Positions 1 to 12,205 of a DNA stretch of 64,000 nucleotides are shown here, piece by piece. Numbering within the stretch: the stretch's first letter is position 1; every line of letters begins with the position of its first letter. Source of the stretch: Branchipolynoe longqiensis (taxonomy: Eukaryota > Annelida > Polychaeta > Phyllodocida > Polynoidae); assembly GCA_030323885.1 (NCBI GenBank), contig JASIRB010000122.1, positions 124,001 to 188,000 of the forward strand, given 5' to 3'. The translations under genes and the position numbers were made by a program. The notes under the pieces are model-generated. The model worked only from the letters and a program-made list of their open reading frames with translations, ran no database searches and was not told where the DNA came from.

Positions 1-7
1 ATCATGG

Positions 8-1876
8 ATGACGCAAACCATACTAGAAAAGATGGCAGAAAGGAAGAAAGTGAAAACCACTGATCCACCTAAATACAAACACCTGAAGAATGAAATAGAA
101 GATGAATGCAAAAAAGCTAAAGATGAATGGTGGAATAAGAAGTGTGAAGTAGTGGAACAACTTGAGTCTCAACATCGTTCAAGAGAGATGCACAAGAAAG
201 TGAAAGAGATAACAGGTCAAGGATACAGACAGAGAAGCAGTAAATGTATCAAGAACAAAGACGGCAAAATGCTCTTTGAAGAAGATGAAATAAAGTCCAG
301 ATGGGAAGAATATGTAAACGAACTATACAATGATGACAGAGGGAACCCACCCACAATTGAGAAAGAAGATGGGAATATTATATTAGTATCAGAGGTTGAG
401 AAGGCTATCAATGATCTAAAGGCAGGTAAGGCTCCTGGAAGTGACCAGATAACATCAGAAATGATAAAAGGACTAGATGAAGTGGGGATTCAAATCATTC
501 ATAAGCTAGTAACTGACATCTATGAGACTGGATTTATACCATTGAATATGAATGAATCCATATTTGTACGACTCCCAAAGAAGCTAAAACCAACATTGTG
601 TACTGAGTACAGAACACTAAGCCTGATGAGTCATATGTTGAAGATGATCCTGAAAATAATTTTACTGAGAAACAGACAGAAAATTGAAGAACAAATCAGT
701 AACGTACAAAGTGGGTTTATATCTGGAAGAGGTACACGTGAAGGGATTTTCAATATGAGAATGATTTGTGAACGTTATTGTGAAGTGAACCAGGATGTTT
801 ATGCCTGCTTTATTGACTATGAGAAGGCCTTCGACCGAGTCAATCATGAACTGTTAATCAAATGTTTACAAGATATTGGTGTCAATGGCAAAGACATTAA
901 ACTAATTGTGAACTTATACTGGACACAACGTGCATTTATAAAAATGGAGCAGGGCCTATCGGATGAAGTTATGATTAAACGAGGAGTTCGACAGGGGTGT
1001 GTATTGTCACCATGTCTATTTAACCTGTACACAGAGATGATTTTCAGACACATTGAAGATTGCAAGGGAGTGACAATAGGTGGCATGAACGTCAACAATC
1101 TTAGATATGCCGATGACAGTGTAATACTAGCAGACAGTGAGAAAAACCTACAAGATATAGTGAATAGAATCAATAAAGCTGGAATACTATTCAACATGAA
1201 GATGAATGCCAGGAAGACCAAAACAATGGTTATAAGTAAAAAGACAGATAAACCAAATGTCAATATAACCATAGATGGCACAAACATAGAACAAGTATCC
1301 GAATTCATATATCTCGGACAAAAGATTACAAATGATGGGAGATGTGAGGAAGAAATTAAAAGAAGGATAACAATAGCCCGAACAACATTCTCCAAAATGT
1401 ATAGAGTGTTAACATCAAGTAAGATATTAATACAAACAAGGAAGCGTATTCTTCAGTGTTATGTGTGGTCTACTCTAATGTATGGGGCAGAGACATGGAC
1501 AATCTCTAAGAAAATGTACAAACGTTTAGCAGCATTTGAGATGTGGACTTATCGAAGGATGATGAAAATATCATGGACAAAGAAGATCACCAACAAAGAA
1601 GTTCTCAGAAAAATTAAAAATAAGAAAAGCTTGTTTGCCACTATACAGACAAAGAAACTTATTTATTTTGGCCACATCATTCGTCAGAGTTCAATATACC
1701 GTACATTGTTGGAAGGGAAGGTGAATGGCAGCAGAGGGAGAGGGAGACCAAGAACATCATGGTTTACAAATATTTCACAGTGGACAGGCTTGAATTATTC
1801 ACAGTCTATCAGAACAACATCGGGACAAGTGGAGAACCATTGCATCCAACCCTCGACTAGAGGATGGAACTATTGA
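8..1876 (+). pseudogene. RTE-like LINE reverse transcriptase, 3' part
   Basis: A 622-aa open frame encodes a non-LTR retrotransposon reverse transcriptase. RT landmarks are visible: FIDYEKAFDR near residue 268, GVRQGCVLSPCLFN near 330 and YADD at about 367-370, followed by the KTK..VISK and YGAETWT segments and a GRGRPRTSW tail typical of RTE-group elements. The apurinic-type endonuclease domain is absent, so the element either continues left of the window or is 5' truncated. Near position 1820 the frame slips by one base: the usual C-terminal RDKWRTIASNP wording appears in a neighbouring frame and ends at the downstream repeat tail. This copy is therefore probably dead. RTE versus a close relative cannot be settled without a phylogeny. 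Confidence 0.85.
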
Positions 1877-1887
1877 TTGATTGATAA
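1872..1887 (+). repeat. TGAT-type simple tail of the LINE
   Basis: Immediately after the RT frame the sequence runs ATTGATTGATTGATAA. RTE-group LINEs characteristically end in a few copies of a short tandem repeat rather than poly(A), so this marks the probable 3' end of the element. Confidence 0.6.
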
Positions 1888-2840
1888 CATGAATAATGTC
1901 AATAATATACATCTCTCGTATCAAGATCATTAATATGTTCTCATAACACAAATAATGTTAATGGTAACTATCTCCAGTATCACGATCATTATTATGTCCC
2001 CATAACATGAATAATGTCAATGATAGTTTTAGCTAGTTAATATTTGATAATACATGCAATGTTCAATCATATGTCTATGTCAATGGAACAAATTAATACT
2101 GAAATAAATGATAACATTCATCAATTATGCAATGAATTTTCAATGAATCTTTCATGCAACATTCAACATCCCAAATGTACATGATTCTTCAAATGAATCA
2201 CCTTTATGGACAACCCTATGTCTAGGATAATTTCAATATGAAAGACATCTCATGACAATAATGTTAATAATGTACCTTCATGAATTTCAATGAACACATC
2301 TCCATGCAATATTGATAACATTCAACCATACTCATGCATTATGAATGAACCATTTATCAACCTCTGACTATGACATTTAATGACAATTATAATAACATCC
2401 TACATTATATTATTTAGTTTCAAATGAATTTCCTATGAACCATGCAACATTTAACACCTCATTTGTCAATGAATTTCAAGTGAATAAATAAGAACACAGG
2501 GAACATTCAACACCTCATCTGTCAATGACTTCCAAATGAATAAATATGAACACATGCACACCCAACATTTACACAAATTTACAAATGAATAAATATTCAA
2601 GTTAACCTTATGTCCATGATATTTTCAAATATGAAAGACATCTCATGACCATGATATTAATAATGTAGCTCATGCATTTCAATAAGTAGTTCATGACAAC
2701 CTATGTCTATGATATTTCATGACAATAATGATAATATTCACATGCTCTTTTTATTCATGTTCGACAAATCATAAGTTATCAGATTTTACCGTCGAAATTG
2801 TACTATGTGTTTAGATCTTCCTCAAGCAAAAGAACTTAGG
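1888..2840. other. AT-rich region with dispersed short repeats, no gene
   Basis: No credible gene on either strand. Words such as CATGACAATAATG, TCAATGAATTTCAA and ATGAATAATGTCAAT recur irregularly, which suggests a decayed tandem or interspersed repeat. Confidence 0.5.
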
Positions 2841-3225
2841 TGTATTCCATCCCTATGGAACAAGAATTGGAAAGTGTCGTGTCCTATGACAACATGAGAA
2901 CATGTAACATCATGAGTTTATTCCATCCCTATGGAACAAGAACTGGACAGCGTCGCATCTTATGACAAGAAATTTAATCCATCCCTATGGAACAAGAACT
3001 GGACAGCGTCGTGTCTTATGACAAGAAAGAAACTTTATTCCATCCCTATGGAACAAGAACTGGACCGTGTTGTGTCTTATGACAAGAAGGAATATGCCGT
3101 ACTACAATATGCAGCAAATTGGGTGACATTATTACAGCCCACTCCAGAAAACAACAGTCTCATCTCCCTCATGAGTTTAATTCATCCCCATGGACAAAAA
3201 TAGGTAAGAGTCGTCCTAAGACAAG
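2841..3225 (+). repeat. ~60-bp minisatellite, about five units
   Basis: The phrase ATTCCATCCCTATGGAACAA recurs at about 2844, 2918, 2974 and 3034, with a decayed copy near 3174. Units carry a GGACAGCGTCGTGTCTTATG-like middle and ACAAGAA end. Unit length is near 60 bp, with longer first and last spacings. The apparent ORF at 2931-3203 is just this repeat read through. Confidence 0.85.
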
Positions 3226-6030
3226 CTTCAACATGTAGCATATTGGGCGTCACTACTACAACCTACTACAGTGTCATCTCACATCAGAAGATGTGGAATG
3301 CCACTGTATTACAAGAAGAAGATAATACCTGTAGTATCATCAAGAAAAGAATCTTCCTTTGTAACCATAGTTTTAAGCAGAGTTTAACAGTCCCGGTGAC
3401 TGTACAATCCAACACAAGTTTTATGTGGCCTATCCACCAGGTAAGTTTCATTTATTTGAATAAATTTAACATTTAAGGAACTCTCAGTCAAACCTCAAAG
3501 AATTTTGTCTTTAGTCATCTCTTGTATCATTCTATATCATCAATAGCAAAACATGTGTAATATAGTCTAATGTCTATACAGCTTTAGCAATATTAATTAA
3601 TTAATAACAATAGTATGATATATTGCAAAAAGTTGCTTATGATCTCAAAAAAATATATGTTAATTTACTCTTCAGCCCTGCTGAGTTACAGTCGCACTTC
3701 CTCAAGTTAAAGAAACATAAAAAATATATATTTAACTCTTCAGTCCTACTGATTTCAAAATAACAAATGAACCTAAATGCACCTATCTGTCCTGTAATGG
3801 AATTACAGAGTAATTAGTTCATGCCATTTTTAGTGATCAGAAAGTCATTCCCCAATAGTTCAGAGTTGTCGTCTTACTGCCATCAGTTACTTCCCTTCAC
3901 TGTGCAGCCTGCTGAAAATCAGTTAGACTTCCTCAAGCTAGATATGTGAATCATCATACATAATGATAATCATAGGTCCAACTACGCCTAGTATACCTCT
4001 AGATAATTCAATAGGTTTATGATAAAAAATAATCACATTTTTAAGACCAACTGTGCCCAGTTCACATAAAAAATACTGATCATTTTGACAAAAACAAATG
4101 TTTGAAGATCATATAAAAAAATATATATATATTAGTTCAACTCATAGCTTTAGATCTGATCACCTTGCTCTTGCAAAGTTAACATAGCATATTTATAAAA
4201 AAATTGTGAAATCCCTATCATTATTTTAGCTGACCTCCCAACGAACAGTCGCCTTTGTAAAAATAATTTAGTTCATTCAATGCCCTAGGCATTACTGTTA
4301 CCTCACCAGGTATCTTCTCCACTTGATAAGTAGTAGAAAGCAAATCATGTCTCGCTCAGCAACAATAGGAAGAAAAAAAAGTGTGGAAGAATCTTGCAGA
4401 TCACTCGATCAGAATGAAAAAGATCTTCACGTCAGACATTACTCAAAATCTCCGGACGTTCAAATAATGTTTTTGCTTAGCGGAATATTTTTGAAGAGTT
4501 TAATATAGAATTGAACTTCCACAAGAGTACCTATACGTTCGACCTGACAATTGAAATTAAATGCAACGATGTGTCCTGAACCTGGGGTCAGAATATCCCA
4601 TGACTACCAGTTACTTCCCTTCACTGTGCAGTCATGCAGTTACTTCCCTTCACTGTAAAGGTTTCTGCCTGGAAAATACGGATCAGAAAGTCATTCATAT
4701 CAAATTGTAGTCTACAAGTATCAACTCTCTGCTTAGGTTATTCATCCATATGAATCACAATCAAGAACATTTAGTTTTAGTTTTAAATAAAAACTTTCTT
4801 TTTTATAATATATATCACATTATTAAGTAATATGAACATATAGAATAAATTTCGTACTAGAAAAAAAAAATGTTTTAAAAAGTTAATATAAATGTCTTAT
4901 TTCATAATGTTATATTCATTTATATGTATTGTAATACACATAATAACATAGATGTCTTAGCTAAGTTAATTCATGCTTCTAAGTATCATAGTTAATTAGT
5001 TATGCATTTATTAGCACACAAACATAATACATGGACTTTACCAAAGTTCCAGTCAATGACGAAATGCTTCCGCCGAATCTCGTCAACCACCAAGAAGATT
5101 AGCAACATTTTAAGATAAATCGTTCATGTTAATCATATTATGTCCATTTACGCTTCATGCCTCGGTGAATTATCTGTAACTACTGCTTCATACTCGCCAA
5201 ATAAATTTGTTTTATCACTTCACGCGTGTCGCCCGTCGACAACTGATAAGAAATAGACTCCCGGCTCATGCCTTAGATTTCTTATCGACCTTACCGTATA
5301 CTCGCGAAAAGATTACGATCGTCGAATAGAATCATTCTATCGACCCTACGCATCAGTCTTTTCTCCCACTCGAGTCGTACAGGTTCGATGAAAATGCCTA
5401 TATTCATAGTATAGAATAGAATTTTAGCCTGCGAGAATTTAATAGAATCAATACGGTAATGCAAAATCAATGTGCTAGTTTAAGCGTTTTTAGGTTTTTC
5501 ACGCCCAATGAATAATGATTTTTGTACTAAGAATAGATAATGCAATTCCAATGGCGTGTCCGAAAACAAAGTATATAACATCTTTGGTTATTTGCCATTA
5601 ATCCGCTTAAATAATGTCAATTCTTACATATGCAAGATCTACCACTTCCAAAAATATAACATCCAATAAGTCTTAGCGAAAGTGCTAGAGTATTACTTCA
5701 TGCGAATCTAACATTTCAGTCATAGTGTGACAAAATTTAGTTCTTTTTAGTAGCTAAACAGCTTAAACTCAAACCATCGAGTAACACCTGTTTTACGTCT
5801 CACTCCGTAATACGTAGGCATACTAAAAATTCACTTAGATAAGTAGAAAAGTCAATGGAGAATAAAGGAAATTGTTATTTGTTAGTATGACATCCAGTCA
5901 CCACAGGTGAACTATTTTCGCTCTATGTCACGGTAGAATAACAATTTATATTAGTACATGTCACCATGTTCCAGTAAAGTATCCACTTTCTTTACTTAAT
6001 CCGCCAGAACTGCTGAGTAGCATTCGGTAA
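3226..6030. other. AT-rich intergenic DNA, no gene recognised
   Basis: No protein family is recognisable. CAGTTACTTCCCTTCACTGT occurs at 3883, 4608 and 4637, each near a GATCAGAAAGTCATTC-type phrase, so part of the region is an old duplicated repeat. From 5040 to 6026 base composition becomes less AT-rich, but no ORF or LTR could be supported there. The 3' LTR expected for the gypsy element to the right was not found. Confidence 0.5.
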
Positions 6031-6403
6031 GGGGCTGTCACATTACGGCGTATGGCGGGAGCGTATTGAAAACCTACGTACGCCATCGGGTGCCACTTTC
6101 GGGTGTGTTTGAGTATGAGGTATGGTATGTATGCGTTGTGTGTATGGAGCGTATGGGGCGTGCTGTGACTTTTTGACGTTGGCCACCCTCATAGGTCGGT
6201 TTTTTGAGCTGCACAAAAAAATTTGGACGGCGGTTTATGAAAGCGTATGGCGGCGTTGCATCATAGGCTTCACAACGCCGGGTGTTGCGGCTGGCGGGTA
6301 TGCGTAGCGGGTGTTGGTGGTTGGTGGTGGGTATGGCGACGTATATGACGTAAGCCGCTACGCCGCCATACGCTCCCGCCATACGCCGTAATGTGACAGC
6401 GCC
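6031..6403. mobile_element. PIF/Harbinger-type MITE (copy 1)
   Basis: A 373-bp non-autonomous element. Its 36-bp terminal inverted repeats (6031-6066 and 6368-6403) begin GGGGCTGTCACATTACGGCG on one side and GGCGCTGTCACATTACGGCG on the other, and they continue as a near-perfect match. The interior is dense in CGTATG words. Flanks are TAA on the left and TTA on the right, resembling but not proving the 3-bp target duplication of this superfamily. The termini share the CTGTCACA-TACG core with the full Harbinger element at 45353-50400. Confidence 0.85.
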
Positions 6404-6732
6404 TTAAGCAACAAGTGTCAATTTACTTCACTATAGCAATGCTACTTCGGTGTCAATACCATCAACAACATGTCTGTAATTAAACAGTTTTTAGTAACTT
6501 AATTACTGGCGCAACTTACGTTACAACGCGTCAATGTTGGCGCTAGTTTAGTAAGGAACATAAACATTGCTTATGACGAAACCTCGCGAACCCTGTCGAT
6601 TAGATTTAGACCTGTCGACTTGCGCTATTGTTAATTCTTGCTTCGTATTAACGCAATGGTTAGGCATGGCGCAATCGTTATTTATTAGTGGTGCAGGAAC
6701 AAAGACATTTCTTGTCGAATGAGCCGAAGCAC

Positions 6733-8733
6733 TCATACATCCACGGATTCGTCGATCCTTCCGCAGTGTTCTTTGCTGGGCTTGGTCAATTCTTCTGCAT
6801 AAATGATTGAATTCACCCTCTGCGCTTGCTGGCGTGTGAATGGCCCAGTACCAATTTCTCTCGAATGTAATACTTTAGGTTTTATTTTTGTTTTATTCAC
6901 TAATAATTCATTAGTGTGTCGATTTTGATCAGAAATAATCGGATCGAAAGGCAAAGGTTGCGAAATACCTTTCCTTCTTTCAGTTCTAGTTAATCGTGGT
7001 GCAATATCATCCCAAATGATGTTAGAATCCACTAATCTAACTTTATCACGGTTAACAACTTTACGATCGTTATTAGGGCCAACTACAGTTACCACTGAAC
7101 CCCGTGATCTAACGACTATGTATTCTGGATCGTATTTCCTCTCCAAAGGTCCAGATTCATTTTTAAACAAAATAACTTTATCGCCTGGAGTTAATTTAAC
7201 TGCATTCGCCTTTTTCCTAAGACGAGCAACATTATAATTTTGACTTTCTTTACGATTTTGAACAGCTTTAGCTAAAGCTATGGACAAATCATCTACACGA
7301 TAAGCTAAGTTCGAATCAATCGTCCCCGTCGATCGATACAGTAAAGAACTATGTTTCGTACCTGGATGTCTACTATAGGTTAGAAAGAAAGGAGAATAGC
7401 TAGTGCTATCAGAAGGTACAGTACGATACACATATATCACATCAGGCAAATCGGTTTCCCATAGACTAGCACGAGAATTAATTAATTTCCTCAAAATGCT
7501 TTTTATAGTCCTATGGTATCGTTCTACCATACCATTTGACTGTGGATGATATGGTGTTGTATGTCTTACCTCTACACCTAATTCTTTGAAAAGATTCATA
7601 ATCAATTTGTTTTTAAACTCTAACCCATTATCTGAAATAAACATACAAGGAATTGCATGGTGAGGAATATAATCATTAAATATATAATCATGAATTCCCT
7701 TCGATGATTTATCTGGCAATATTTTATATTCAACCCAACCACTACAATGATCTATAATAGACAATAAATATCTATTACCACTAGTACTAACTGGATATGG
7801 ACCAGAAAGATCCGCAGCAATCACAATACCAGGTGCACTAGGCAATGGCATCGATTGTGGATACGCACATGTGCGTTTACTACAATTAACTACACAATTT
7901 GGACAATTGGTAATTACTCTATGGACATCTCCAGCTATACCAGGCCAACGAAAATGTTCCTGTAAACGTTTTAATGTTTTAGACATGGCCATATGACCTA
8001 CCTCAGTATGAGCTATCTTTATCACAGGATTCCTGTATTTTGTTGGTAACACTAATCTAGGATACATATCTTTCTTAGCAGGAGCTATCATAGAATAAAG
8101 CAAATTATTCATTAATAAATAATCTATTTCTTCATGCTCACCTAACGTATACTCTCTCATCTTTTTCTGTTCCTTAATTACATCATTATATGACAGTTCA
8201 TAGTGTTCAAAAGGAATTGCCTGTTCTGCTAACAGTGAATCAAAAGCAAACATTTCTACTGGTTCCTTTGCTTCTGTAATAGGTCTCAATCTAGACAATA
8301 TATCAGCCCAGACATTATCTACACCTTTCATATATACAATTGGTGCTGAAAATTCTGCTAATAATACTGCCCAAAGTTGTATACGTGTATTAAGGATTTC
8401 TTTAGTGAAAAAACATTTCAACGGAGCATGATCTGTATAGATAGTAAATTCTGCACCATATAAGTAAGGTCTCAATTTTACTAGAGCATAAATAATAGCA
8501 AATGCTTCCTTCTCTATAGTAGGATAATTACGTTGAGCAGGAGAAAATCTAGTACTGATTAAATGGACTGGCCTGTCTATTCCATTCTCATCCTCCTGTA
8601 CCAGCACAGCACCTAAACTGTACTCAGGAGCATCTGTATACAATTTATATGGTTTAAAAGGATCAGGAAATTTCAACAGTACACAATCTAATAATAGTGT
8701 CTTCAACTCATTCCATGCAATTTCACATTCCAT
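6733..8733 (-). CDS. Ty3/gypsy RNase H and integrase (pol fragment)
   Basis: This open frame of 666 aa holds the C-terminal half of pol. RNase H acidic residues are visible at about D34, E74, D101 and D144. The integrase HHCC zinc motif is H242, H247, C277, C280. The catalytic triad is D308, D368 and E404, with 35 residues between the last two (D,D-35-E), and the E lies in NGMVERYHRT. A C-terminal chromatin/DNA-binding segment with a GPLERKYDPEYIV stretch follows. RNase H cuts the RNA strand during reverse transcription; integrase inserts the cDNA. The annotated start is arbitrary, because in the family this region is fused to RT upstream. Confidence 0.88.
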   Translation of the reverse strand: MECEIAWNELKTLLLDCVLLKFPDPFKPYKLYTDAPEYSLGAVLVQEDENGIDRPVHLISTRFSPAQRNYPTIEKEAFAIIYALVKLRPYLYGAEFTIYTDHAPLKCFFTKEILNTRIQLWAVLLAEFSAPIVYMKGVDNVWADILSRLRPITEAKEPVEMFAFDSLLAEQAIPFEHYELSYNDVIKEQKKMREYTLGEHEEIDYLLMNNLLYSMIAPAKKDMYPRLVLPTKYRNPVIKIAHTEVGHMAMSKTLKRLQEHFRWPGIAGDVHRVITNCPNCVVNCSKRTCAYPQSMPLPSAPGIVIAADLSGPYPVSTSGNRYLLSIIDHCSGWVEYKILPDKSSKGIHDYIFNDYIPHHAIPCMFISDNGLEFKNKLIMNLFKELGVEVRHTTPYHPQSNGMVERYHRTIKSILRKLINSRASLWETDLPDVIYVYRTVPSDSTSYSPFFLTYSRHPGTKHSSLLYRSTGTIDSNLAYRVDDLSIALAKAVQNRKESQNYNVARLRKKANAVKLTPGDKVILFKNESGPLERKYDPEYIVVRSRGSVVTVVGPNNDRKVVNRDKVRLVDSNIIWDDIAPRLTRTERRKGISQPLPFDPIISDQNRHTNELLVNKTKIKPKVLHSREIGTGPFTRQQAQRVNSIIYAEELTKPSKEHCGRIDESVDV

Positions 8734-9556
8734 TCAAAACTACATTTATTACTAGTTAAATAAGTTATAGGAGCGACAACATCAGCATAATTAGGAATTA
8801 ATTGTCTATAGTATCCTGCTGATCCTAACAATCATCTTACTTCTTTTTTACTTTTTGGTGAAGCCATATCTCTTATTGCAGTAATTTTTTCAGGATCCGG
8901 TTTCAGTCCTGCTGAACATACAACATAACCTAAGAGTTTTACTTCAGTAACTCCAAATTCACATTTAGATTCTTTAATAGTCATATTGCTATTTTCCAAG
9001 ATAGTCAATATACTAGTTACATCTTTCTCATGACTCCTCATCTGGTGAATAAATAATAATATCATCTAAATAAATTAGACAATATTTACCTCTAAATGTT
9101 CCGCAAAAATTACATTCATCATTCTTTCGAATACTGCAGGTGCATTCGTTAATCCAAATTGCATATGCTTAAATTGAAATAATCCCATGTGTGTGTTTAT
9201 AGCCGTTTTAGGTGTGCTATCTTCATCTACCATTACCTGCCAATACCCTGATTTAAGGTCAAATGTTAAAAATTGTTAGCACCATGCAATTGATCAAAAA
9301 TGTCCTGTATCCTAGGTAAAGGATAAGCATCTTTAATTGTAACTGCATTTAATTTACGGTAGTCACCACAAAGACGTATAGTACCATGTTTCTACTAAAG
9401 TAACCGGTGTAGCCCAAGGACTACAACTAGTTTCAATTATATCATCATCTAACAACTTATTTAATTATTTTTCCACTATATGTCTCTTACTTAAAGGTAT
9501 TCTATAAGGTCTTTGATTTAGTGGATATGCATTACCTGTGTCTATATGCATCTCAA
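8734..9556 (-). pseudogene. Ty3/gypsy reverse transcriptase, broken by frameshifts and stops
   Basis: Pieces of RT read in different minus frames: a YLDDIII active-site box around 9055-9080, a downstream LLGYVV..GLKPDPEK connection segment at 8832-9065, and upstream fragments containing GLTNAP and an AYPLPRI box. The YLDD box runs into a stop in its own frame while the connection segment continues in another. Both catalytic aspartates are still encoded, but the protein cannot be made in one piece. Confidence 0.75.
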
Positions 9557-9990
9557 CTACCTTAATAGCTTTTCATTAGAATCAGGAAATAACAAGGGAA
9601 AATGCCTTTTCCAATAGTCTACTTCTAGAACTATTCCTGCTATTTTTCTATCAATTAATTCTAAACTACTCCATGGATGTACAATATCACATAAGGAAAC
9701 AAACTTATTTCTGTAACAAATCTCAGCATTACACATTTCCATTATATCTGTCCCAATTAATAATTCAAAAGCTAATGATTCAACTACAGAGAAAGGACAT
9801 AACTTATCATAAAAAGAAATGTAAGTTACACCTAAAGTTGGAATTAAATGACCTGAGATTGATCTCAGCCTACTCCCTGGATACAATTGCCTATGTGCTA
9901 TTCCAATATCTACTAAATTTCTAAATGCATTTACATGTATTAAACTTTTAGCCGCACCTGAGTCTACCAGACCAGTTAATCTACGCTACT
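9557..9990 (-). pseudogene. Ty3/gypsy aspartic protease remnant
   Basis: A minus-strand segment reads LVDSGAAKS around 9949-9975, the retropepsin active-site loop. It is followed by a 109-aa open piece at 9557-9886 containing ELLIGTDIM, which corresponds to the flap-distal ILGxD box of retroviral-type proteases. It lies between gag and RT as expected. Confidence 0.65.
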
Positions 9991-10020
9991 TAGTTTCCCG
10001 AAGCAGTAGAGCTAATGTTA

Positions 10021-11298
10021 CTACGCAGTAATTTTAAATGTGGACACTCTCATTACATGTGACTCATTACATAAATAGCAAGTCAAACCACCACACCCAG
10101 CATCATGCGTTCGCTGGCGATACACTTGTCCCTTTTTAGATGTCGACGACTGCGCCTGCGCAGCCGGCGTCGCTTTCCCATTGCTTCTTCGCTGTTGCGT
10201 TGACAGCGCATGCTTTCCCGTGTCCTGTGTGACTGAACCTGATCTAATTTTAGATGCAATAGCTGCCTCACCCTTCGGCGCTATGTTTACGCGTGGCGAC
10301 TCAAGGCGTCCGCTAGTTGCATAAGAACCGGCACCATATGGTGATGCAATGTTTACTGAATGAATATCTGCACGTGTACATTTATTTTCAGTTACCGTTA
10401 AGCGTTCTACACACTTTCTTAGTGATTTTACTTCATTTTGGAGTGACTTTAGAGCCTGACTCTCTGCTGCTACTACTGAATTAGCCTGAACTCCTCCGGA
10501 AGCAGTTGTTTTTGACATTTTAGAAGAATTAAAGTTAAGACTATCTACCTGCTTAGTCATATTTAAATCAGTTAGTCGTGATTGTGCACGTCGTTGCTGT
10601 CTCAATACAGACCTATCACTCAATATAGCTAGAGTAAAAGCTTCCTCCAATGATTTTGGTCTATTGGTCTCTACGTACCACATAGTGTTGTCATCCAACA
10701 ATGAATCAAGTAATCGTGATAGCAAAATTTCAAAGGTGTCAGTCCCCAATGTAGAAGAATGTAGTTTCCACCCCTTACTAGGAGCTCTTTTAAACCGTTG
10801 GCAATATGCCACTACTGTCTCACCTTCATTCTGTACCATAATCATTACTATACTTTTTAAATGTGTTTTTTCATCTGCAGTTAACAAAGTCTTAGCAATT
10901 TCCTCTTTGATATCATCCCATGACTTAGCACCCTTAGTTGTGAAGGCAGTGAATAACATTTCATGCAGTGTACCTGTTGCATTTGAAAGTGCGAAGCGAA
11001 TTATATCTAAGTCTGACACATCTGCAAGAATTCCAATCCTCTCAATAAGATCTACCCACTCTCTCAGTGCACCTCTGTCAGTCCCATCCAGCATAGGTAC
11101 AGACTTCCCATATGCTTTAAGAGCTCTTATTTTAGTTTCATTACTTTTATGTTGTAGACTAGCTAATTCACGTTTTTCTCTACGCTCTTCCCTGTCATGA
11201 TCAGCCTCGGTACGTTCAGTAATTTGCAATATTATTTCTTCATTTTTGTCAGTAATACTTTCTAAGCTATCAGCCATAAATTTAGTCCATGCTTCCAA
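10021..11298 (-). CDS. Ty3/gypsy Gag-like protein
   Basis: An open frame of 425 aa. It has an N-terminal charged coiled-coil-like segment (EERREKRELASL), a capsid-like region with MLDGTDRGALREWVDLIERI and the VVAYCQRFK box of Ty3-type capsids, and a basic Ser/Gln-rich C-terminal part. The end carries a degenerate zinc knuckle: CYLCNESH fits CX2C then H, but the spacing is one residue short and the last Cys is missing. It lies between the primer site and the protease, as Gag should. Confidence 0.75.
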   Translation of the reverse strand: MEAWTKFMADSLESITDKNEEIILQITERTEADHDREERREKRELASLQHKSNETKIRALKAYGKSVPMLDGTDRGALREWVDLIERIGILADVSDLDIIRFALSNATGTLHEMLFTAFTTKGAKSWDDIKEEIAKTLLTADEKTHLKSIVMIMVQNEGETVVAYCQRFKRAPSKGWKLHSSTLGTDTFEILLSRLLDSLLDDNTMWYVETNRPKSLEEAFTLAILSDRSVLRQQRRAQSRLTDLNMTKQVDSLNFNSSKMSKTTASGGVQANSVVAAESQALKSLQNEVKSLRKCVERLTVTENKCTRADIHSVNIASPYGAGSYATSGRLESPRVNIAPKGEAAIASKIRSGSVTQDTGKHALSTQQRRSNGKATPAAQAQSSTSKKGQVYRQRTHDAGCGGLTCYLCNESHVMRVSTFKITA

Positions 11299-12186
11299 TT
11301 TATCACAGTCAGCACTAAGAATACCTATATCTACCTGACTTTCAAACTACAACCCAAATTGTTCATGTAATGCATCCTCTTTTAAACGTGTTATAGGCAT
11401 TGTGAGTGTGTTGTATACATGTACTTAATACAATATATAACTTACCACCAGTCAAATATGTTAACGCTATTGATATCCTCCTTTAGCGGGTTATATAGGA
11501 AATTTAGTGTGTTGTGAAAAGCACGGTAGAAATAAAATAAAAGAATTGTATCCAACCGAGAAATATACCTGTAAAGTAGCAGAAAAGTGAAAAGTCTCTC
11601 CCGTTTATATTAATACGCTCTAATTTACTTCAGGGTTAAAGAAAATTACCGAAAGTAGTCTGAAATGAACAAATTCTAGCGGCGACACGAGGCTTCAGAC
11701 ATGCAACATTACAGTAATATCGATGCAAAAGACTAATGCCTCCCTCAAGAAATGACACTTTCGTCGGAAACTTGTCGACAAAGCAATCTACTTCAATTTA
11801 GTCCCTGCATAAAATAAAAAGAATGGAGAATCAAATAGAAGAAAAACTAACCTATCCACTCCATCAACCACCAGTCGCAGTCAATAGAAAAGTCCTTTTT
11901 AGAATTTAGAATAACATATCAAATTAAATGAAATAAAAATAATATGTATATAATATATAGTCTCTAAAAAAAAGTGTAGCTCTAGCCCTAACATCAAAAT
12001 TACAACACCACGTGCGTTAAATTAACCAGCAGTCAACTAACAATTTAATTAAGAAAAATACTCTCACTATAGTATTAAATAACAAATAAAATGAAAATGC
12101 TACAGAAACACACTGTAAGTATCAAATACAGTCAATACAGTCACTACTAACCAATGTCGTGTAGGTCCAAACCCCGGCAGTTTCAA

Positions 12187-12202
12187 CACGTCGTGGTCAC
12201 CA
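12187..12202 (-). other. Primer-binding site, tRNA-Trp type
   Basis: On the minus strand the sequence is TGGTGACCACGACGTG. It differs at one base from the tRNA-Trp 3' complement TGGTGACCCCGACGTG used by CsRn1-clade elements. It lies three A residues downstream of the TTTACA end of the LTR. Confidence 0.75.
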
Positions 12203-12205
12203 TTT

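Noticed and set aside
844..1395. 183-aa minus-strand frame
   Set aside because: It is a shadow of the LINE reverse transcriptase on the opposite strand.
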